54,190 nt of DNA from an uncultured Clostridia bacterium (GTDB taxonomy: Bacteria > Bacillota > Clostridia > Oscillospirales > Ruminococcaceae): the NCBI GenBank assembly GCA_946498095.1, contig CAMMMX010000022.1, positions 1 to 54,190 on the forward strand. The letters are read 5' to 3'. The translations under genes were made by a program, and so were the position numbers. Positions 36,722 through 45,538 of the stretch are shown here, in pieces; within the stretch, counting starts at the first letter, position 1; the number at the start of each line of letters is the position of its first letter. Below the pieces are notes generated by a model. The model saw only the letters and a list, made by a program, of their open reading frames with translations, had not been told where the DNA came from and did not search any database.

Positions 36722-37783
36722 ATGTGTGAGTGCTATTCCAATTCTGAAACCTACTTGTCGAAACGTTTCGACCTTATTGCCGCCGCCAACCGTTTTCATG
36801 GTTCTTCCATTGAAGATTATATGCAATGGAAGGCCAATACCCGTGCTCGGCTTGCTGAAATTACCGGCATGCCCACGATGATACGCTGCGATCCGAATCC
36901 GAAAATTCTTTCGGAAACCCAATGCGACGGTTATAAGCGTATCGAGATGACGATTGAAACGGAGCCTTCTATCCTCACCTCCTTTTTTGCCCTCATTCCG
37001 GACGGTTTGGAGGATGGCAAGAAGTATCCGGCGATTGTGGCTACCCACGGCCATGCCAGCTGCGGCAAGCTTGCGGTAGCAGGCGTGCGCGCTTTTCCGG
37101 AACTTTCCGACAGCATCGACCAGCATAATTACGATTATGGTGTCCAATATGTCAAGGAAGGTTTTATCGTTTTCTGTCCGGATGCGCGTGGTTTTGGCCC
37201 ACGTCGTGAATCTGTGCTGCACGGGGACGAGGGCTGGAAACGGATTGGTTCGACCTGTGCGCAGCTGAACAGTATGGCGATGCCGCTGGGGCAGACTGTT
37301 ACCGGTATGTGGGTCTGGGATCTGATGCGTTTGGTCGATTATATTCAAACGCGTGAGGACGTCGATCCGCAGCGGATTGGATGCGCCGGATTGTCAGGCG
37401 GCGGTTTACAGTCGCTGTGGCTGTCAGCCATGGACGACCGTATTCAATGCTCCGTCGTGAGTGGCTATTTCTACGGTTACAAACAAGCGCTTTTGGAAGA
37501 GGCGTGGAACTGTTCCTGCAACTACGTACCTCACCTGTGGGAAACCGTTGATATGGGCGATATCGGCGCGTTGATTGCTCCCCGCCCCTTCCTGGTGGAA
37601 ACTGGCGACGAGGATGATCTCAACGGCCGGGACGGCGTAGCGAACGTCACCTCTCAGCTGGACATCACTAGAAAGGCTTACGCACTGTTTGACAGTACCG
37701 ATAAAGTCTATCATGACGTATTCCACGGGCCGCATCGTTGGAACGGCGTCTATTCTATCCCGTGGATGAAGAAGTACCTGTAA
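36722..37783 (+). CDS. Alpha/beta hydrolase (dienelactone hydrolase / acetyl xylan esterase-like)
   Basis: 353 residues, no signal peptide. 'GCAGLSGGGLQ' is the nucleophile elbow with the catalytic serine, 'ATHGHASCG' is the oxyanion strand, and 'HGPHRW' near the end supplies the histidine. It resembles the Abhydrolase_7/acetyl esterase groups that trim acetyl groups or small esters; the substrate is not readable. The start is ATG 36722 with GGATGGAG upstream; the ATG four bases earlier opens only three codons. Confidence 0.82.
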   Translation: MCECYSNSETYLSKRFDLIAAANRFHGSSIEDYMQWKANTRARLAEITGMPTMIRCDPNPKILSETQCDGYKRIEMTIETEPSILTSFFALIPDGLEDGKKYPAIVATHGHASCGKLAVAGVRAFPELSDSIDQHNYDYGVQYVKEGFIVFCPDARGFGPRRESVLHGDEGWKRIGSTCAQLNSMAMPLGQTVTGMWVWDLMRLVDYIQTREDVDPQRIGCAGLSGGGLQSLWLSAMDDRIQCSVVSGYFYGYKQALLEEAWNCSCNYVPHLWETVDMGDIGALIAPRPFLVETGDEDDLNGRDGVANVTSQLDITRKAYALFDSTDKVYHDVFHGPHRWNGVYSIPWMKKYL

Positions 37784-37872
37784 GGATAGATACCTATTAC
37801 GTCACGATGAGTGGTTACCTGAAGCAAAGGAGCCTGTTTGTAAGGCTTCCGCGTTTTTGAAAATCACCGATG

Positions 37873-37922
37873 AAAAATCGCAGCCTATAGATTCTGTGAA
37901 ATCTTATAGGCTGCGATTTTTT
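37873..37922. terminator. Bidirectional terminator after the hydrolase
   Basis: aaaaatcgcagcctata pairs with tataggctgcgatttttt around a short loop. It lies between the convergent hydrolase and the aminopeptidase operon. Confidence 0.85.
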
Positions 37923-38052
37923 ATATCGGCATAAAGTTTCAGCGTTTACAGCATTTGCGTTTGCCCAACCACTGACGCTGTCCGACGCATCAGTCCTGCT
38001 CTCCCTTTTCGACATCCGGATTGCGCGGGACATCTCTCAGGGACATTCCTGC

Positions 38053-39444
38053 TTATTCGTGGAAGAAGGTCAGGAAAGCCTGATACGCCATGTAGACGTC
38101 GATTTTGGAGACGACTTCAAACGGGGCGTGCATCGACAGTACCGGAACCCCCAGGTCAATGACATCGACGTTTAGATTGGCGATATATGCCGCGACCGTT
38201 CCGCCGCCGCCCTGATCGACCTTGCCCAGCTCACCGGTCTGCCACAGAACGCCGCCTTGGTCCAGCATCCGTCTGACCTTGCCTGCAAATTCTGCGGACG
38301 CATCCGACGTCCCGGATTTGCCGCGCGCCCCGGTATACTTCGTAATGACGACGCCATAATTGAGGTAGGCGGTGTTGCGCCGTTCCGTAACATCAGAGAA
38401 GGTTGGATCGAACGCCGCGTTGACGTCCGCGGATAAGCACTCGGAATGAGAGAGCACGGTACGTCCTTCCACACCGCTGCTTTTGGCCAGATCAGCGATA
38501 AAGTATTTGAGATAAGAGGACTGTAGTCCCGTGTTACCGTCACTGCCAGTTTCTTCCTTGTCGGCAAGGACACATACCACCGTCTTAGACGGAACCTGTT
38601 TGCAGTCGAGGATAGCGCGTAGGGAGGTGTACCCGCAGACACGGTCGTCCTGCCCGTAAGCGCCGACCATACTGCGGTCGAATCCGATGTCCTTTGCTTG
38701 GAAGGCGGGGACAAGCTCCAGCTCCGCGGACAGAAAGTCCGCCTCGGTCATACCATATTTTTCATACAAAAGCCTCATGATATTCAGTTTAACTTTCTCG
38801 CTGGCTTCGTCATCCCGGAAGGGACGGGAACCGATCAGGATGTTCAGCTCTTCCCCTTTGATGCCGTCTGAAAGCTTACGCGACATTTGATCCTTTGCCA
38901 AATGAGGAAGCAAATCTGTGACGCAGAAAACAGGATCGCCCGCATCCTCACCGATACAGACTTTGATCTTTTCCCCGTCCGCCCGGACAATAACGCCATG
39001 CAGCGCCAGGGGGATAGCCGTCCACTGGTATTTTTTGATGCCGCCATAATAATGCGTTTTAAACAGGGCAAGCTCGGCGTCTTCATATAGCGGGCGCGGC
39101 TTCAAATCCAAACGTGGGGAATCGATATGCGCCGCAGCGATTTTCACGCCGTTTTCGATCGGCTGGGAACCAATGACGGCCAGCATGACCGCCTTGCCCC
39201 GGTTGTTACAGTACACACGGTCGCCCGGCTGATAGGTTTTTTGATAATCATACTCCGTAAAGCCTTTCTGTTTCGCCAGCTTCAGCGTTTCCTCCACCGC
39301 TTCCCGTTCCGTCTTTGCGCAATCCAGAAAACGCTTGTAATCTTCGCAAAACGAATCGGCTTGGTCGACTGTCTCTACCGAGAGCGTTTCCCCTCCGTTT
39401 TTCGGCTTTAACAGCAGCTTTTCCTGATATTCTTTTGCGTTCAT
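38053..39444 (-). CDS. M18 family aminopeptidase (aminopeptidase I type)
   Basis: A 463-residue cytosolic zinc aminopeptidase. 'AAHIDSPR', 'LADKEETGSDG', 'DVNAAFDP' and 'LSMHAPFE' contain the metal ligands and catalytic acid of the M18 family. The start at 39444 has AAAGGA nine bases upstream; an ATG three codons earlier overlaps that site. It is the last gene of the prfA operon, 22 bases after the transglycosylase. Confidence 0.93.
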   Translation of the reverse strand: MNAKEYQEKLLLKPKNGGETLSVETVDQADSFCEDYKRFLDCAKTEREAVEETLKLAKQKGFTEYDYQKTYQPGDRVYCNNRGKAVMLAVIGSQPIENGVKIAAAHIDSPRLDLKPRPLYEDAELALFKTHYYGGIKKYQWTAIPLALHGVIVRADGEKIKVCIGEDAGDPVFCVTDLLPHLAKDQMSRKLSDGIKGEELNILIGSRPFRDDEASEKVKLNIMRLLYEKYGMTEADFLSAELELVPAFQAKDIGFDRSMVGAYGQDDRVCGYTSLRAILDCKQVPSKTVVCVLADKEETGSDGNTGLQSSYLKYFIADLAKSSGVEGRTVLSHSECLSADVNAAFDPTFSDVTERRNTAYLNYGVVITKYTGARGKSGTSDASAEFAGKVRRMLDQGGVLWQTGELGKVDQGGGGTVAAYIANLNVDVIDLGVPVLSMHAPFEVVSKIDVYMAYQAFLTFFHE

Positions 39445-39466
39445 AAAAATCATCCTTTCCTATGTT

Positions 39467-40024
39467 TCAATAGAGAGACGCATAAGCGCGTCTCGCCTGG
39501 TTAATCTTATGGATGTAATGATTGGTGCTTTTCAAGGGCGTCGTCTCTAAATGTACACCGTCCGGGCTGTAGCGTTCATCCTTCAGCCATGCCTTGACGT
39601 TGCCCCAACCGCCGTGATAAGCGGCAATCGCGGCATCTGCGTCCCCAAATTCCTCTATGAGCAGGGATAAAAGCTTGGTCCCATAACGGATATTGGTTTC
39701 CGGATCAAACATGTCGTCATAGGTAACGCCGTCGTCCCCGGGTTGCTTGGACTGCACCCACTGAAAAGTTTCTTCCATTAACTGCAACAACCCCCGCGCC
39801 CCTACTTCCGAGACTGCGTTGGGATCAAAACCGCTTTCGGTGCGGATGACCGCATAGACAAGATTGACGTCTACTTGATATTCCTGCGCATATTTTTCCA
39901 CATGTTCCTGATATTTCTGCGGGTACATCCCTCTGCGAATGTGCACGGAAAGCAGCACCGCGATGAGAGCACAGATGAACAGCGCCACCGCTACCGAAAT
40001 CCAAATTACTTTATGTTTCTTCAT
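39467..40024 (-). CDS. Membrane-anchored lytic transglycosylase (SLT domain)
   Basis: 185 residues. One N-terminal helix (about 7-27) anchors an outside SLT domain that cuts peptidoglycan. The catalytic Glu63 is in 'IRTESGFDPNA', followed by 'GARGLLQLM' and 'AIAAYHGGWGNV', all standard for the family. It overlaps coaE by 14 bases. Confidence 0.92.
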   Translation of the reverse strand: MKKHKVIWISVAVALFICALIAVLLSVHIRRGMYPQKYQEHVEKYAQEYQVDVNLVYAVIRTESGFDPNAVSEVGARGLLQLMEETFQWVQSKQPGDDGVTYDDMFDPETNIRYGTKLLSLLIEEFGDADAAIAAYHGGWGNVKAWLKDERYSPDGVHLETTPLKSTNHYIHKINQARRAYASLY

Positions 40025-40622
40025 CCGCCAACTCCCTGTACCGTTGGGCGAAACGCCCTGCTTTTTCCCGCAGGGACAGCAAATCGCCGTCGTTTACGAT
40101 GACATAGTCTGACCGGCTGATATAATAACCGTCAGGCTGTTGTGCGGACATCCGCTCCCTTGCCTGCTGTGGCGTCAGGCCGTCTCGCTCCACAATCCGC
40201 GTTAGGCGCAATTGCTCCGGCGCTAAAATGGACAATACGCAGTCACAAAGCTTTTCTGCTCCCGCTTCAAACAGTGTAGGAGCGTCCAGCAGGGTGACAG
40301 ATACGCCCCGGCTAGTATTCTCCTGCAAAAGCAGCTTTATCCGCTCCAGAATAAAGGGGTGGATTGTTCGATTGAGAAGATCCAGTTTTTCTGGTTGAGG
40401 AAAAGCCATTCCTGCAAGTTTTTTTCGGTTCAGGGAACCATCATCACACAGGATACCGCCGCCAAACGCTTCCACCAGCGCTTGCAGGCAAGGCTCCCCT
40501 GGTTCCGTTACCATGCGCGCGACCAGGTCGCAGTCAACCACAGCGTATCCATGCTCCGAGAACACCTGGGATACGGTTGACTTGCCGGCGCCCGTTTGTC
40601 CGGTCAATCCAAGTACTTTCAT
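40011..40622 (-). CDS. coaE: Dephospho-CoA kinase
   Basis: 203 residues, last step of coenzyme A synthesis. The P-loop 'GQTGAGKST' is at 8-16, 'DCDLVAR' and 'LLDAPTLFEAG' are the substrate segments. The start overlaps the tsaC stop as ATGA, so the genes are translationally coupled. Confidence 0.95.
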   Translation of the reverse strand: MKVLGLTGQTGAGKSTVSQVFSEHGYAVVDCDLVARMVTEPGEPCLQALVEAFGGGILCDDGSLNRKKLAGMAFPQPEKLDLLNRTIHPFILERIKLLLQENTSRGVSVTLLDAPTLFEAGAEKLCDCVLSILAPEQLRLTRIVERDGLTPQQARERMSAQQPDGYYISRSDYVIVNDGDLLSLREKAGRFAQRYRELADEET

Positions 40623-41662
40623 GGCTGAACCTCCTGATACGCCGCGGCGTCCACGACGGAAAATGCCGCGGCTCGTAGTAAGCGGTTATACACTGCAAGG
40701 CCAATCCCCTCTTGCGCCGGGGTACGCGCGTAGACCACTTGCGCCCCGGTTTCGTCCAGCTGGCGCAGGCAGTCGAAGAGATGCTGCGCTTGTGCCAAGG
40801 GGCTGTCCTGCGCGCCATACTCCAGCGCGGGCACAGGCAGGCCGGCTGCTTCCCCGTCGAATACGAGACCCCAGACCCCCTCCCCGGCATGCAAAGAAAG
40901 ATAACGGCAGTAATCCTGAAAAGATCCTTCCACAATGGTGACACGCGCGCGCGGCGCATAATGGCGGTACTTCATTCCAGGCGAAAGAACCCGTTCGTTT
41001 TCCTTTAACTGATGCAAAACCGCATCAGCGATTTGGACGTTTCCAAACAGGCTCAATTCCTGAGGAGTGACCGCGCCGGGTCGCAACAGCGTGATGGTGT
41101 CCCCCTGGAGGGAGATAACCGTGCTTTCCACACCGTAACGGCAAGTCCCGCCGTCTATGACATAACGGATTTTTCCCTGCAAGTCCCGCCGTACGTGTTG
41201 TGCCTGCGTCGGGCTGGGTTTTCCCGACAGGTTCGCACTCGGTGCGGCCAGAGGTAACCCGGCCGCACGGATGACCTGCTGCGCGACCGGATGCGCAGGC
41301 ATCCGGACAGCGACCGTATCCAGGCCGCCGCTGGTTTCCGCAGGGACAAGATCCGATTTTGGAAAAATCATCGTCAGGGGACCGCTCCAATAAGCCTGTG
41401 CGAGACGCTTCGCCACATCGGGGATTTCCCGCACCAATGCAGGGAGCATTTCCATATCGGAAATATGAACAATAAGCGGGTTATCTTGCGGCCTCCCTTT
41501 CGCTTCAAAAATTTTACGCACAGCCTGTGTATCCAGCGCGTTTGCCGCCAGGCCGTAGACCGTCTCGGTGGGGATAGCGACGATCTCCCCTGCGCGCAGG
41601 CATTCCGCAGCTATGTGAATATTTTCAGGCGTTGGCCTGAGCAGCACAGTCTCTTCCATCAT
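40619..41662 (-). CDS. tsaC: Threonylcarbamoyl-AMP synthase (Sua5/YwlC type)
   Basis: 347 residues. The YrdC domain ('[13 protein letters not shown]', then '[13 protein letters not shown]' and '[13 protein letters not shown]') makes threonylcarbamoyl-AMP for the t6A base of ANN-decoding tRNAs. A C-terminal Sua5 domain (from ~205, '[13 protein letters not shown]') makes it the long form. Its start overlaps the prfA stop by four bases. Confidence 0.95.
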   Translation of the reverse strand: MMEETVLLRPTPENIHIAAECLRAGEIVAIPTETVYGLAANALDTQAVRKIFEAKGRPQDNPLIVHISDMEMLPALVREIPDVAKRLAQAYWSGPLTMIFPKSDLVPAETSGGLDTVAVRMPAHPVAQQVIRAAGLPLAAPSANLSGKPSPTQAQHVRRDLQGKIRYVIDGGTCRYGVESTVISLQGDTITLLRPGAVTPQELSLFGNVQIADAVLHQLKENERVLSPGMKYRHYAPRARVTIVEGSFQDYCRYLSLHAGEGVWGLVFDGEAAGLPVPALEYGAQDSPLAQAQHLFDCLRQLDETGAQVVYARTPAQEGIGLAVYNRLLRAAAFSVVDAAAYQEVQP

Positions 41663-42735
41663 GCTTCACCCTGCGTCGCAAGCTTTTCCGCCTGATCCGC
41701 GGTAACGATCGCGTCGATCACTTCGTCTAACGCTCCGTTGAGGATATCTTCCAGACGGTGGATGGTCAAGCCGATGCGGTGGTCAGTCATACGGCCCTGC
41801 GGGTAATTGTAGGTCCGGATCCGTTCGGAACGGTCACCCGTACCGACCTGCAGCTTCCGCTCTGAAGCGATTTTGTCGTCCTGCTCCTGCTGTTTGGCTT
41901 CCAATAAACGGGAACGCAGGATTTTCATGGCGCGGTCCTTGTTTTTATATTGGCTGCGTTCGTCCTGGCATTCGACGACGACACCCGTCGGCAGATGGGT
42001 GATCCGTATAGCGGACTCCGTCTTGTTGATATGCTGTCCACCGGCGCCACTGGCCCGGAAAGTATCGATTTGCAGGTCAGCCGGATTGATTTCCAGATCC
42101 ACCTCGTCTGCCTCAGGCAGGACGGCGACCGTAACCGTTGACGTATGGATCCGCCCCTGCGATTCCGTTTCCGGCACCCGCTGTACGCGGTGCACGCCGC
42201 TTTCAAATTTCAGACGGGAGTAGGCGCCCTCACCGGTGATCATAAAGCTGATTTCCTTAAAGCCGCCCAGCTCCGTCTCGTTGGCGTTGAGAACTTCCGT
42301 CTTCCAGTGCTTGGATTCGGCGTACATGGTGTACATCCGAAACAGCGTATTCGCAAATAACGCCGCCTCGTCTCCACCCGCACCGCCGCGGATTTCCATA
42401 ATGACGTTGCGGTCGTCATTTGGATCCTTGGGCAAAAGCAGGATTTTCAGCTCGTTTGTCAAGGCCTCCATTTTTTCGCGGCTATCCTCAAGCTCCATCT
42501 GAGCCATTTCTTTGAATTCCTTGTCCGTTCCCGGTTCGCTGAGGATTTCCCGCGCCTCGTCGTTGGTTCGCTTTGCCTCTTGGTAGGCGCTGAACTTTTC
42601 TATCAGCGGGGTGAGGTTTTTATATTCTTTCATCAGTTCGCGGTATTGGACATTATCGTTGATGACGTCCGGATCCATCAGCTTGCGGCTGATTTCCTCA
42701 TAACGTACCTGAAGCATCTCCAGTTTTTCAAACAT
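41659..42735 (-). CDS. prfA: Peptide chain release factor 1
   Basis: 358 residues, reads UAA and UAG. The peptidyl-tRNA hydrolysis motif GGQ is at 232-234 ('[14 protein letters not shown]'). The N-terminal helical domain and '[13 protein letters not shown]' are typical. The neighbouring tsaC is the standard partner; the methylase gene prmC, often next to prfA, is not here. Confidence 0.96.
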   Translation of the reverse strand: MFEKLEMLQVRYEEISRKLMDPDVINDNVQYRELMKEYKNLTPLIEKFSAYQEAKRTNDEAREILSEPGTDKEFKEMAQMELEDSREKMEALTNELKILLLPKDPNDDRNVIMEIRGGAGGDEAALFANTLFRMYTMYAESKHWKTEVLNANETELGGFKEISFMITGEGAYSRLKFESGVHRVQRVPETESQGRIHTSTVTVAVLPEADEVDLEINPADLQIDTFRASGAGGQHINKTESAIRITHLPTGVVVECQDERSQYKNKDRAMKILRSRLLEAKQQEQDDKIASERKLQVGTGDRSERIRTYNYPQGRMTDHRIGLTIHRLEDILNGALDEVIDAIVTADQAEKLATQGEA

Positions 42736-42803
42736 CTAAAACCATGCCTTCCATTATTGATACCATGAATAGATTGGTATAAACCGTGCCAGTGCAGCTG
42801 CCA

Positions 42804-43046
42804 CTAGCCTTCTTCCTGCCGCTGTACCTGCCGGATATTCTTTTCCGCCTTGCTGCGCGGAACCATAAACTCGCGTCCACAGCAGATGCAGCGCAGCTTA
42901 AAATCCATCCCGGAGCGTAAAACCAGAAAACGGTTTTGACCACAGGGATGATTTTTTTTCATCAGTAAAATATCTCCAACCCGGATATCCACACTGTTCC
43001 GCCTTTCATCATTTGGACGGCCACGCATCTTGCCGCCGTTAATCAC
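42804..43046 (-). CDS. DUF951 family protein
   Basis: Up to 80 residues. The core 'DIRVGDILLMKKNHPCG' followed by 'CICCGREFMVPRSKAEK' is the DUF951 signature, a small nucleic-acid-binding-like zinc domain of Bacillota. The start is uncertain: GTG 43046 has AAGAAGG only two bases away, ATG 43028 has a weak GGCGG. It leads the operon ahead of prfA. Confidence 0.85.
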   Translation of the reverse strand: MINGGKMRGRPNDERRNSVDIRVGDILLMKKNHPCGQNRFLVLRSGMDFKLRCICCGREFMVPRSKAEKNIRQVQRQEEG

Positions 43047-43099
43047 AGCCTTCTTCTTCGCTTTTTCCTATAGCGCAGAAAGGAAGTCCGTTTTCCAAT

Positions 43100-43129
43100 A
43101 TTATAGCATAGGAAAGCGGGAAAAGGCAA
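43100..43129 (-). promoter_or_regulatory. Promoter of the DUF951-prfA operon
   Basis: Minus strand -35 TTGCCT (43124-43129), 18-bp spacer, extended -10 TGCTATAAT (TATAAT at 43100-43105). Confidence 0.6.
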
Positions 43130-43255
43130 ATTTTTTCTCACCGTATTTTCCCTTTTCTCCGCATACACAAAAAACGCGCGTACAAAATAAGGCTGTATCG
43201 GATAAGAACAACCTGCAACGCGACAGGTTCTAGCAATCGAGAAAGGAAGTATATC

Positions 43256-43624
43256 ATGAGCAAAACAATCAGCGCCCATTTCCAGGATTTTGACAGTGCG
43301 GATTTTACCGCGAGAATGCTGCGAAATACCGTATCCGGCATTGAGGACATCCGCATCGAGTCTAAAGCAACCGACTACTATATGGATTACAACGACACGT
43401 ATACCGGTTTTACCCGCTCGGGCGTTTACCGAGGGCTGTATCCCGAACAGCCGGCATTCGGCGTAAACGCAGATTTTTTTCAAGCGTCGGAATACCGCAA
43501 CAGCCCCATCGAGGTGAGCACCGACGCAAAAATCGCCGTCACCGCGGAAGAAGACAGCATCGCATTGATTGAAAAAAAGCTTATTGGGCTTGGAGGGCTG
43601 GATCTCGAGATAGAGGATGTCTAG
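43256..43624 (+). CDS. Hypothetical protein
   Basis: 122 residues, not recognised. It is acidic, has no helix long enough for a membrane and no signal peptide. Several aromatic residues cluster in the middle ('DYYMDYNDTYTGF'). The end 'GGLDLEIEDV' is acidic. AAAGGAAG lies seven bases before the ATG, so it is probably a real gene. It stands 139 bases before the S1-domain gene on the same strand; whether they share a transcript is unclear. Confidence 0.65.
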   Translation: MSKTISAHFQDFDSADFTARMLRNTVSGIEDIRIESKATDYYMDYNDTYTGFTRSGVYRGLYPEQPAFGVNADFFQASEYRNSPIEVSTDAKIAVTAEEDSIALIEKKLIGLGGLDLEIEDV

Positions 43625-43763
43625 ACAGATTCCCACGGCTTTCCGACGACTGTACCGGAAGGAAAAAAGGAAGCCGTTTTGAATATTATCTGCATGTACC
43701 TCATATATATCACTAAAACATTCCCGTCCGCCCTGTCCGGGCCGGGCGACTAGGAGGTACAAA

Positions 43764-44696
43764 ATGCAAAACTATTATCCCGAGGGACTCCTCATTGATA
43801 CGCAGGAAAATAAAAGCGCGATGAAATCCGTCTCCGCGCTGCAGGACGCCATCGCATCCCACAGGATCCTGGAGGCAAGGGCAGTCGTTTGCGATAGTGG
43901 GCACAATTTGATCGTAGAGCTTCCCTGCCCGGGTGTCCGCGGCATTATTCCGCGCGCGGAATGTGCCGTCGGTATCGAAGACGGATCTACGCGCGACATT
44001 GCCATCATATCCCGCGTGAATAAACCTGTCTGCTTCCATGTCGTCGCGATGGAAAAAGATGCATCAGGACATCCTGTTGCCATTCTTTCACGCAGAAAGG
44101 TGCAGGAGGAGGCCATGGAGCGGTATGTCTCCCAACTGAGCTGCGGGGACGTGATTGACGCGCGTGTTACCCACCTGGAGCCATTCGGATGCTTTGTCGA
44201 CATCGCCTGCGGAATCCCCTCCCTCATCCCCATCGACGCTATCTCCATCTCCCGTATCTCCCATCCCTCTGACCGCTTTCACAATGGGCAGTGCATCAAA
44301 GCAGTCGTCAAATCAGTTGACGACAACGGGCGCATTTGCTTGTCGCATAAAGAGTTGCTGGGTACTTGGGACGAAAACGCTGCGCTCTTCCAAAGCGGAG
44401 AAACTGTCGCGGGAATCGTGCGTTCGGTGGAGGATTACGGTGTATTCATTGAGCTGACCCCCAACCTAGCCGGGCTGGCGGAGCCCAAGGAAGGTGTGCA
44501 GGTCGGACAACATGCCAGCGTCTATATTAAATCCCTGATCCCGGAAAAAATGAAAGTGAAACTGATTATTGTCGACTCGTTTGACGCGGAATACCCGGCA
44601 AACGAAATCGACTATTACATAGACAGCGGGCACATTGACAGCTGGCAGTATTCACCTGCCTGCGCAGATAAAGTAATCCGGACGGATTTTTTTTAA
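43764..44696 (+). CDS. S1-domain RNA-binding protein (ribosomal protein S1-like)
   Basis: 310 residues with three S1-like repeats. The first (about 30-110) is degenerate. The second starts 'GDVIDARVTHLEPFGCFVDI' (~128) and the third 'GETVAGIVRSVEDYGVFIEL' (~212), both with the RNA-binding aromatic positions. Shorter than classical S1 (four to six repeats), it fits the clostridial S1-like proteins that bind mRNA or stabilise RNA. AGGAGG stands five bases before the ATG. Confidence 0.88.
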   Translation: MQNYYPEGLLIDTQENKSAMKSVSALQDAIASHRILEARAVVCDSGHNLIVELPCPGVRGIIPRAECAVGIEDGSTRDIAIISRVNKPVCFHVVAMEKDASGHPVAILSRRKVQEEAMERYVSQLSCGDVIDARVTHLEPFGCFVDIACGIPSLIPIDAISISRISHPSDRFHNGQCIKAVVKSVDDNGRICLSHKELLGTWDENAALFQSGETVAGIVRSVEDYGVFIELTPNLAGLAEPKEGVQVGQHASVYIKSLIPEKMKVKLIIVDSFDAEYPANEIDYYIDSGHIDSWQYSPACADKVIRTDFF

Positions 44697-44840
44697 GGTC
44701 CTGCACATGCAAAACAACGGTGGCCTCCCCTTCCCAGTGTCTGCTGTAAAGACAGTAAAACGGGGGCAGCACAATGACAGTCCCACCAGGAAGGAGGAAC
44801 GGTGCGCGCAAAGGAAATCGACCATATCCGAAACGGGCAG

Positions 44841-44898
44841 CATACCAAAACACCTCTTGTTGTAGAATCGGAACTACAGCAGGAGGTGTTTTGGTATG
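44841..44898 (+). repeat. Long hairpin covering a ribosome binding site
   Basis: A 25-base arm starting cataccaaaacacctc (44841) is matched by an arm ending gaggtgttttggtatg (44898) around a seven-base loop. The two non-Watson-Crick positions are G-U on the plus-strand RNA, so the stem is unbroken. The right arm contains AGGAGG (44881-44886) and the ATG (44896) of a 35-codon frame. No T run follows. Confidence 0.8.
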
Positions 44899-45003
44899 TC
44901 CGGACATGATAGAAAGGTGGGCTGTTCAGCGAAGAAGTGTTCCTGCGGGAATATCAGGAGATACTTATCAACAAATGCGGCGGACCTAGTGGGCGCATAC
45001 TAG
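44896..45003 (+). CDS. Possible 35-residue cysteine-containing peptide
   Basis: ATG 44896 has AGGAGG nine bases upstream and runs 35 codons to TAG. The product begins 'MSGHDRKVGCSAKKCSCGN', with cysteines at 10, 15 and 17, and is basic. No family is recognised. Its ribosome site and start codon lie inside the 25-bp stem, so translation would need the stem to be opened or a shorter transcript. It may equally be chance coding inside a mobile or regulatory hairpin. Confidence 0.35.
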   Translation: MSGHDRKVGCSAKKCSCGNIRRYLSTNAADLVGAY

Positions 45004-45538
45004 TGACCCTTTAACAAACGCCTTTATCTTCCTTTTCACAAGCGTCTCCTCGCCTTTTCTTCTACCCCTTTTTGCGGATTTCCGCGCACAGATTTCGCCA
45101 AAAGCATTGATTTTACAAGGTTTCTGACCGATTTTACCGAAAAACAGATCTCAAAGGGGGATTCCCTTCAAGGTCTATTTTCCTTCTTTTCTTGTATTTT
45201 TTGTCCATCGTCATTCTTTTTTGGGGGGATAACGGATTTTGTGAAAAAATACGCTATCAGCATTTGTGAAATGACAACAGGCAAGCGTTAGCATCGAATA
45301 GCACGTCTGGGGTGAAGGGGGTACCAATAGAAATGAGCCGTCCCTGCAAAGCTGTTTACGCAAGAATCCGGCAGATGAAAAACGTTTGCATTCGGGAGCA
45401 ATATCGTCCCATCCAATGTAGTCCTCCCCTTGTGATTCATGCTTTGTCTTTTCTCTTTCGGAAACTAGTATGTTTCCTTGATGGAAAAGGTCATGTTGAA
45501 TGCGAAGGTGTAAGAGCGACGTATAGCCAAAACAATTT
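45004..45538. other. Gap without a recognised gene
   Basis: 535 bases between the hairpin and the GH106-like gene stop. It is pyrimidine-rich on the plus strand around 45010-45230. Short frames on either strand lack ribosome sites. No clear terminator for the glycosidase was found. Confidence 0.5.
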
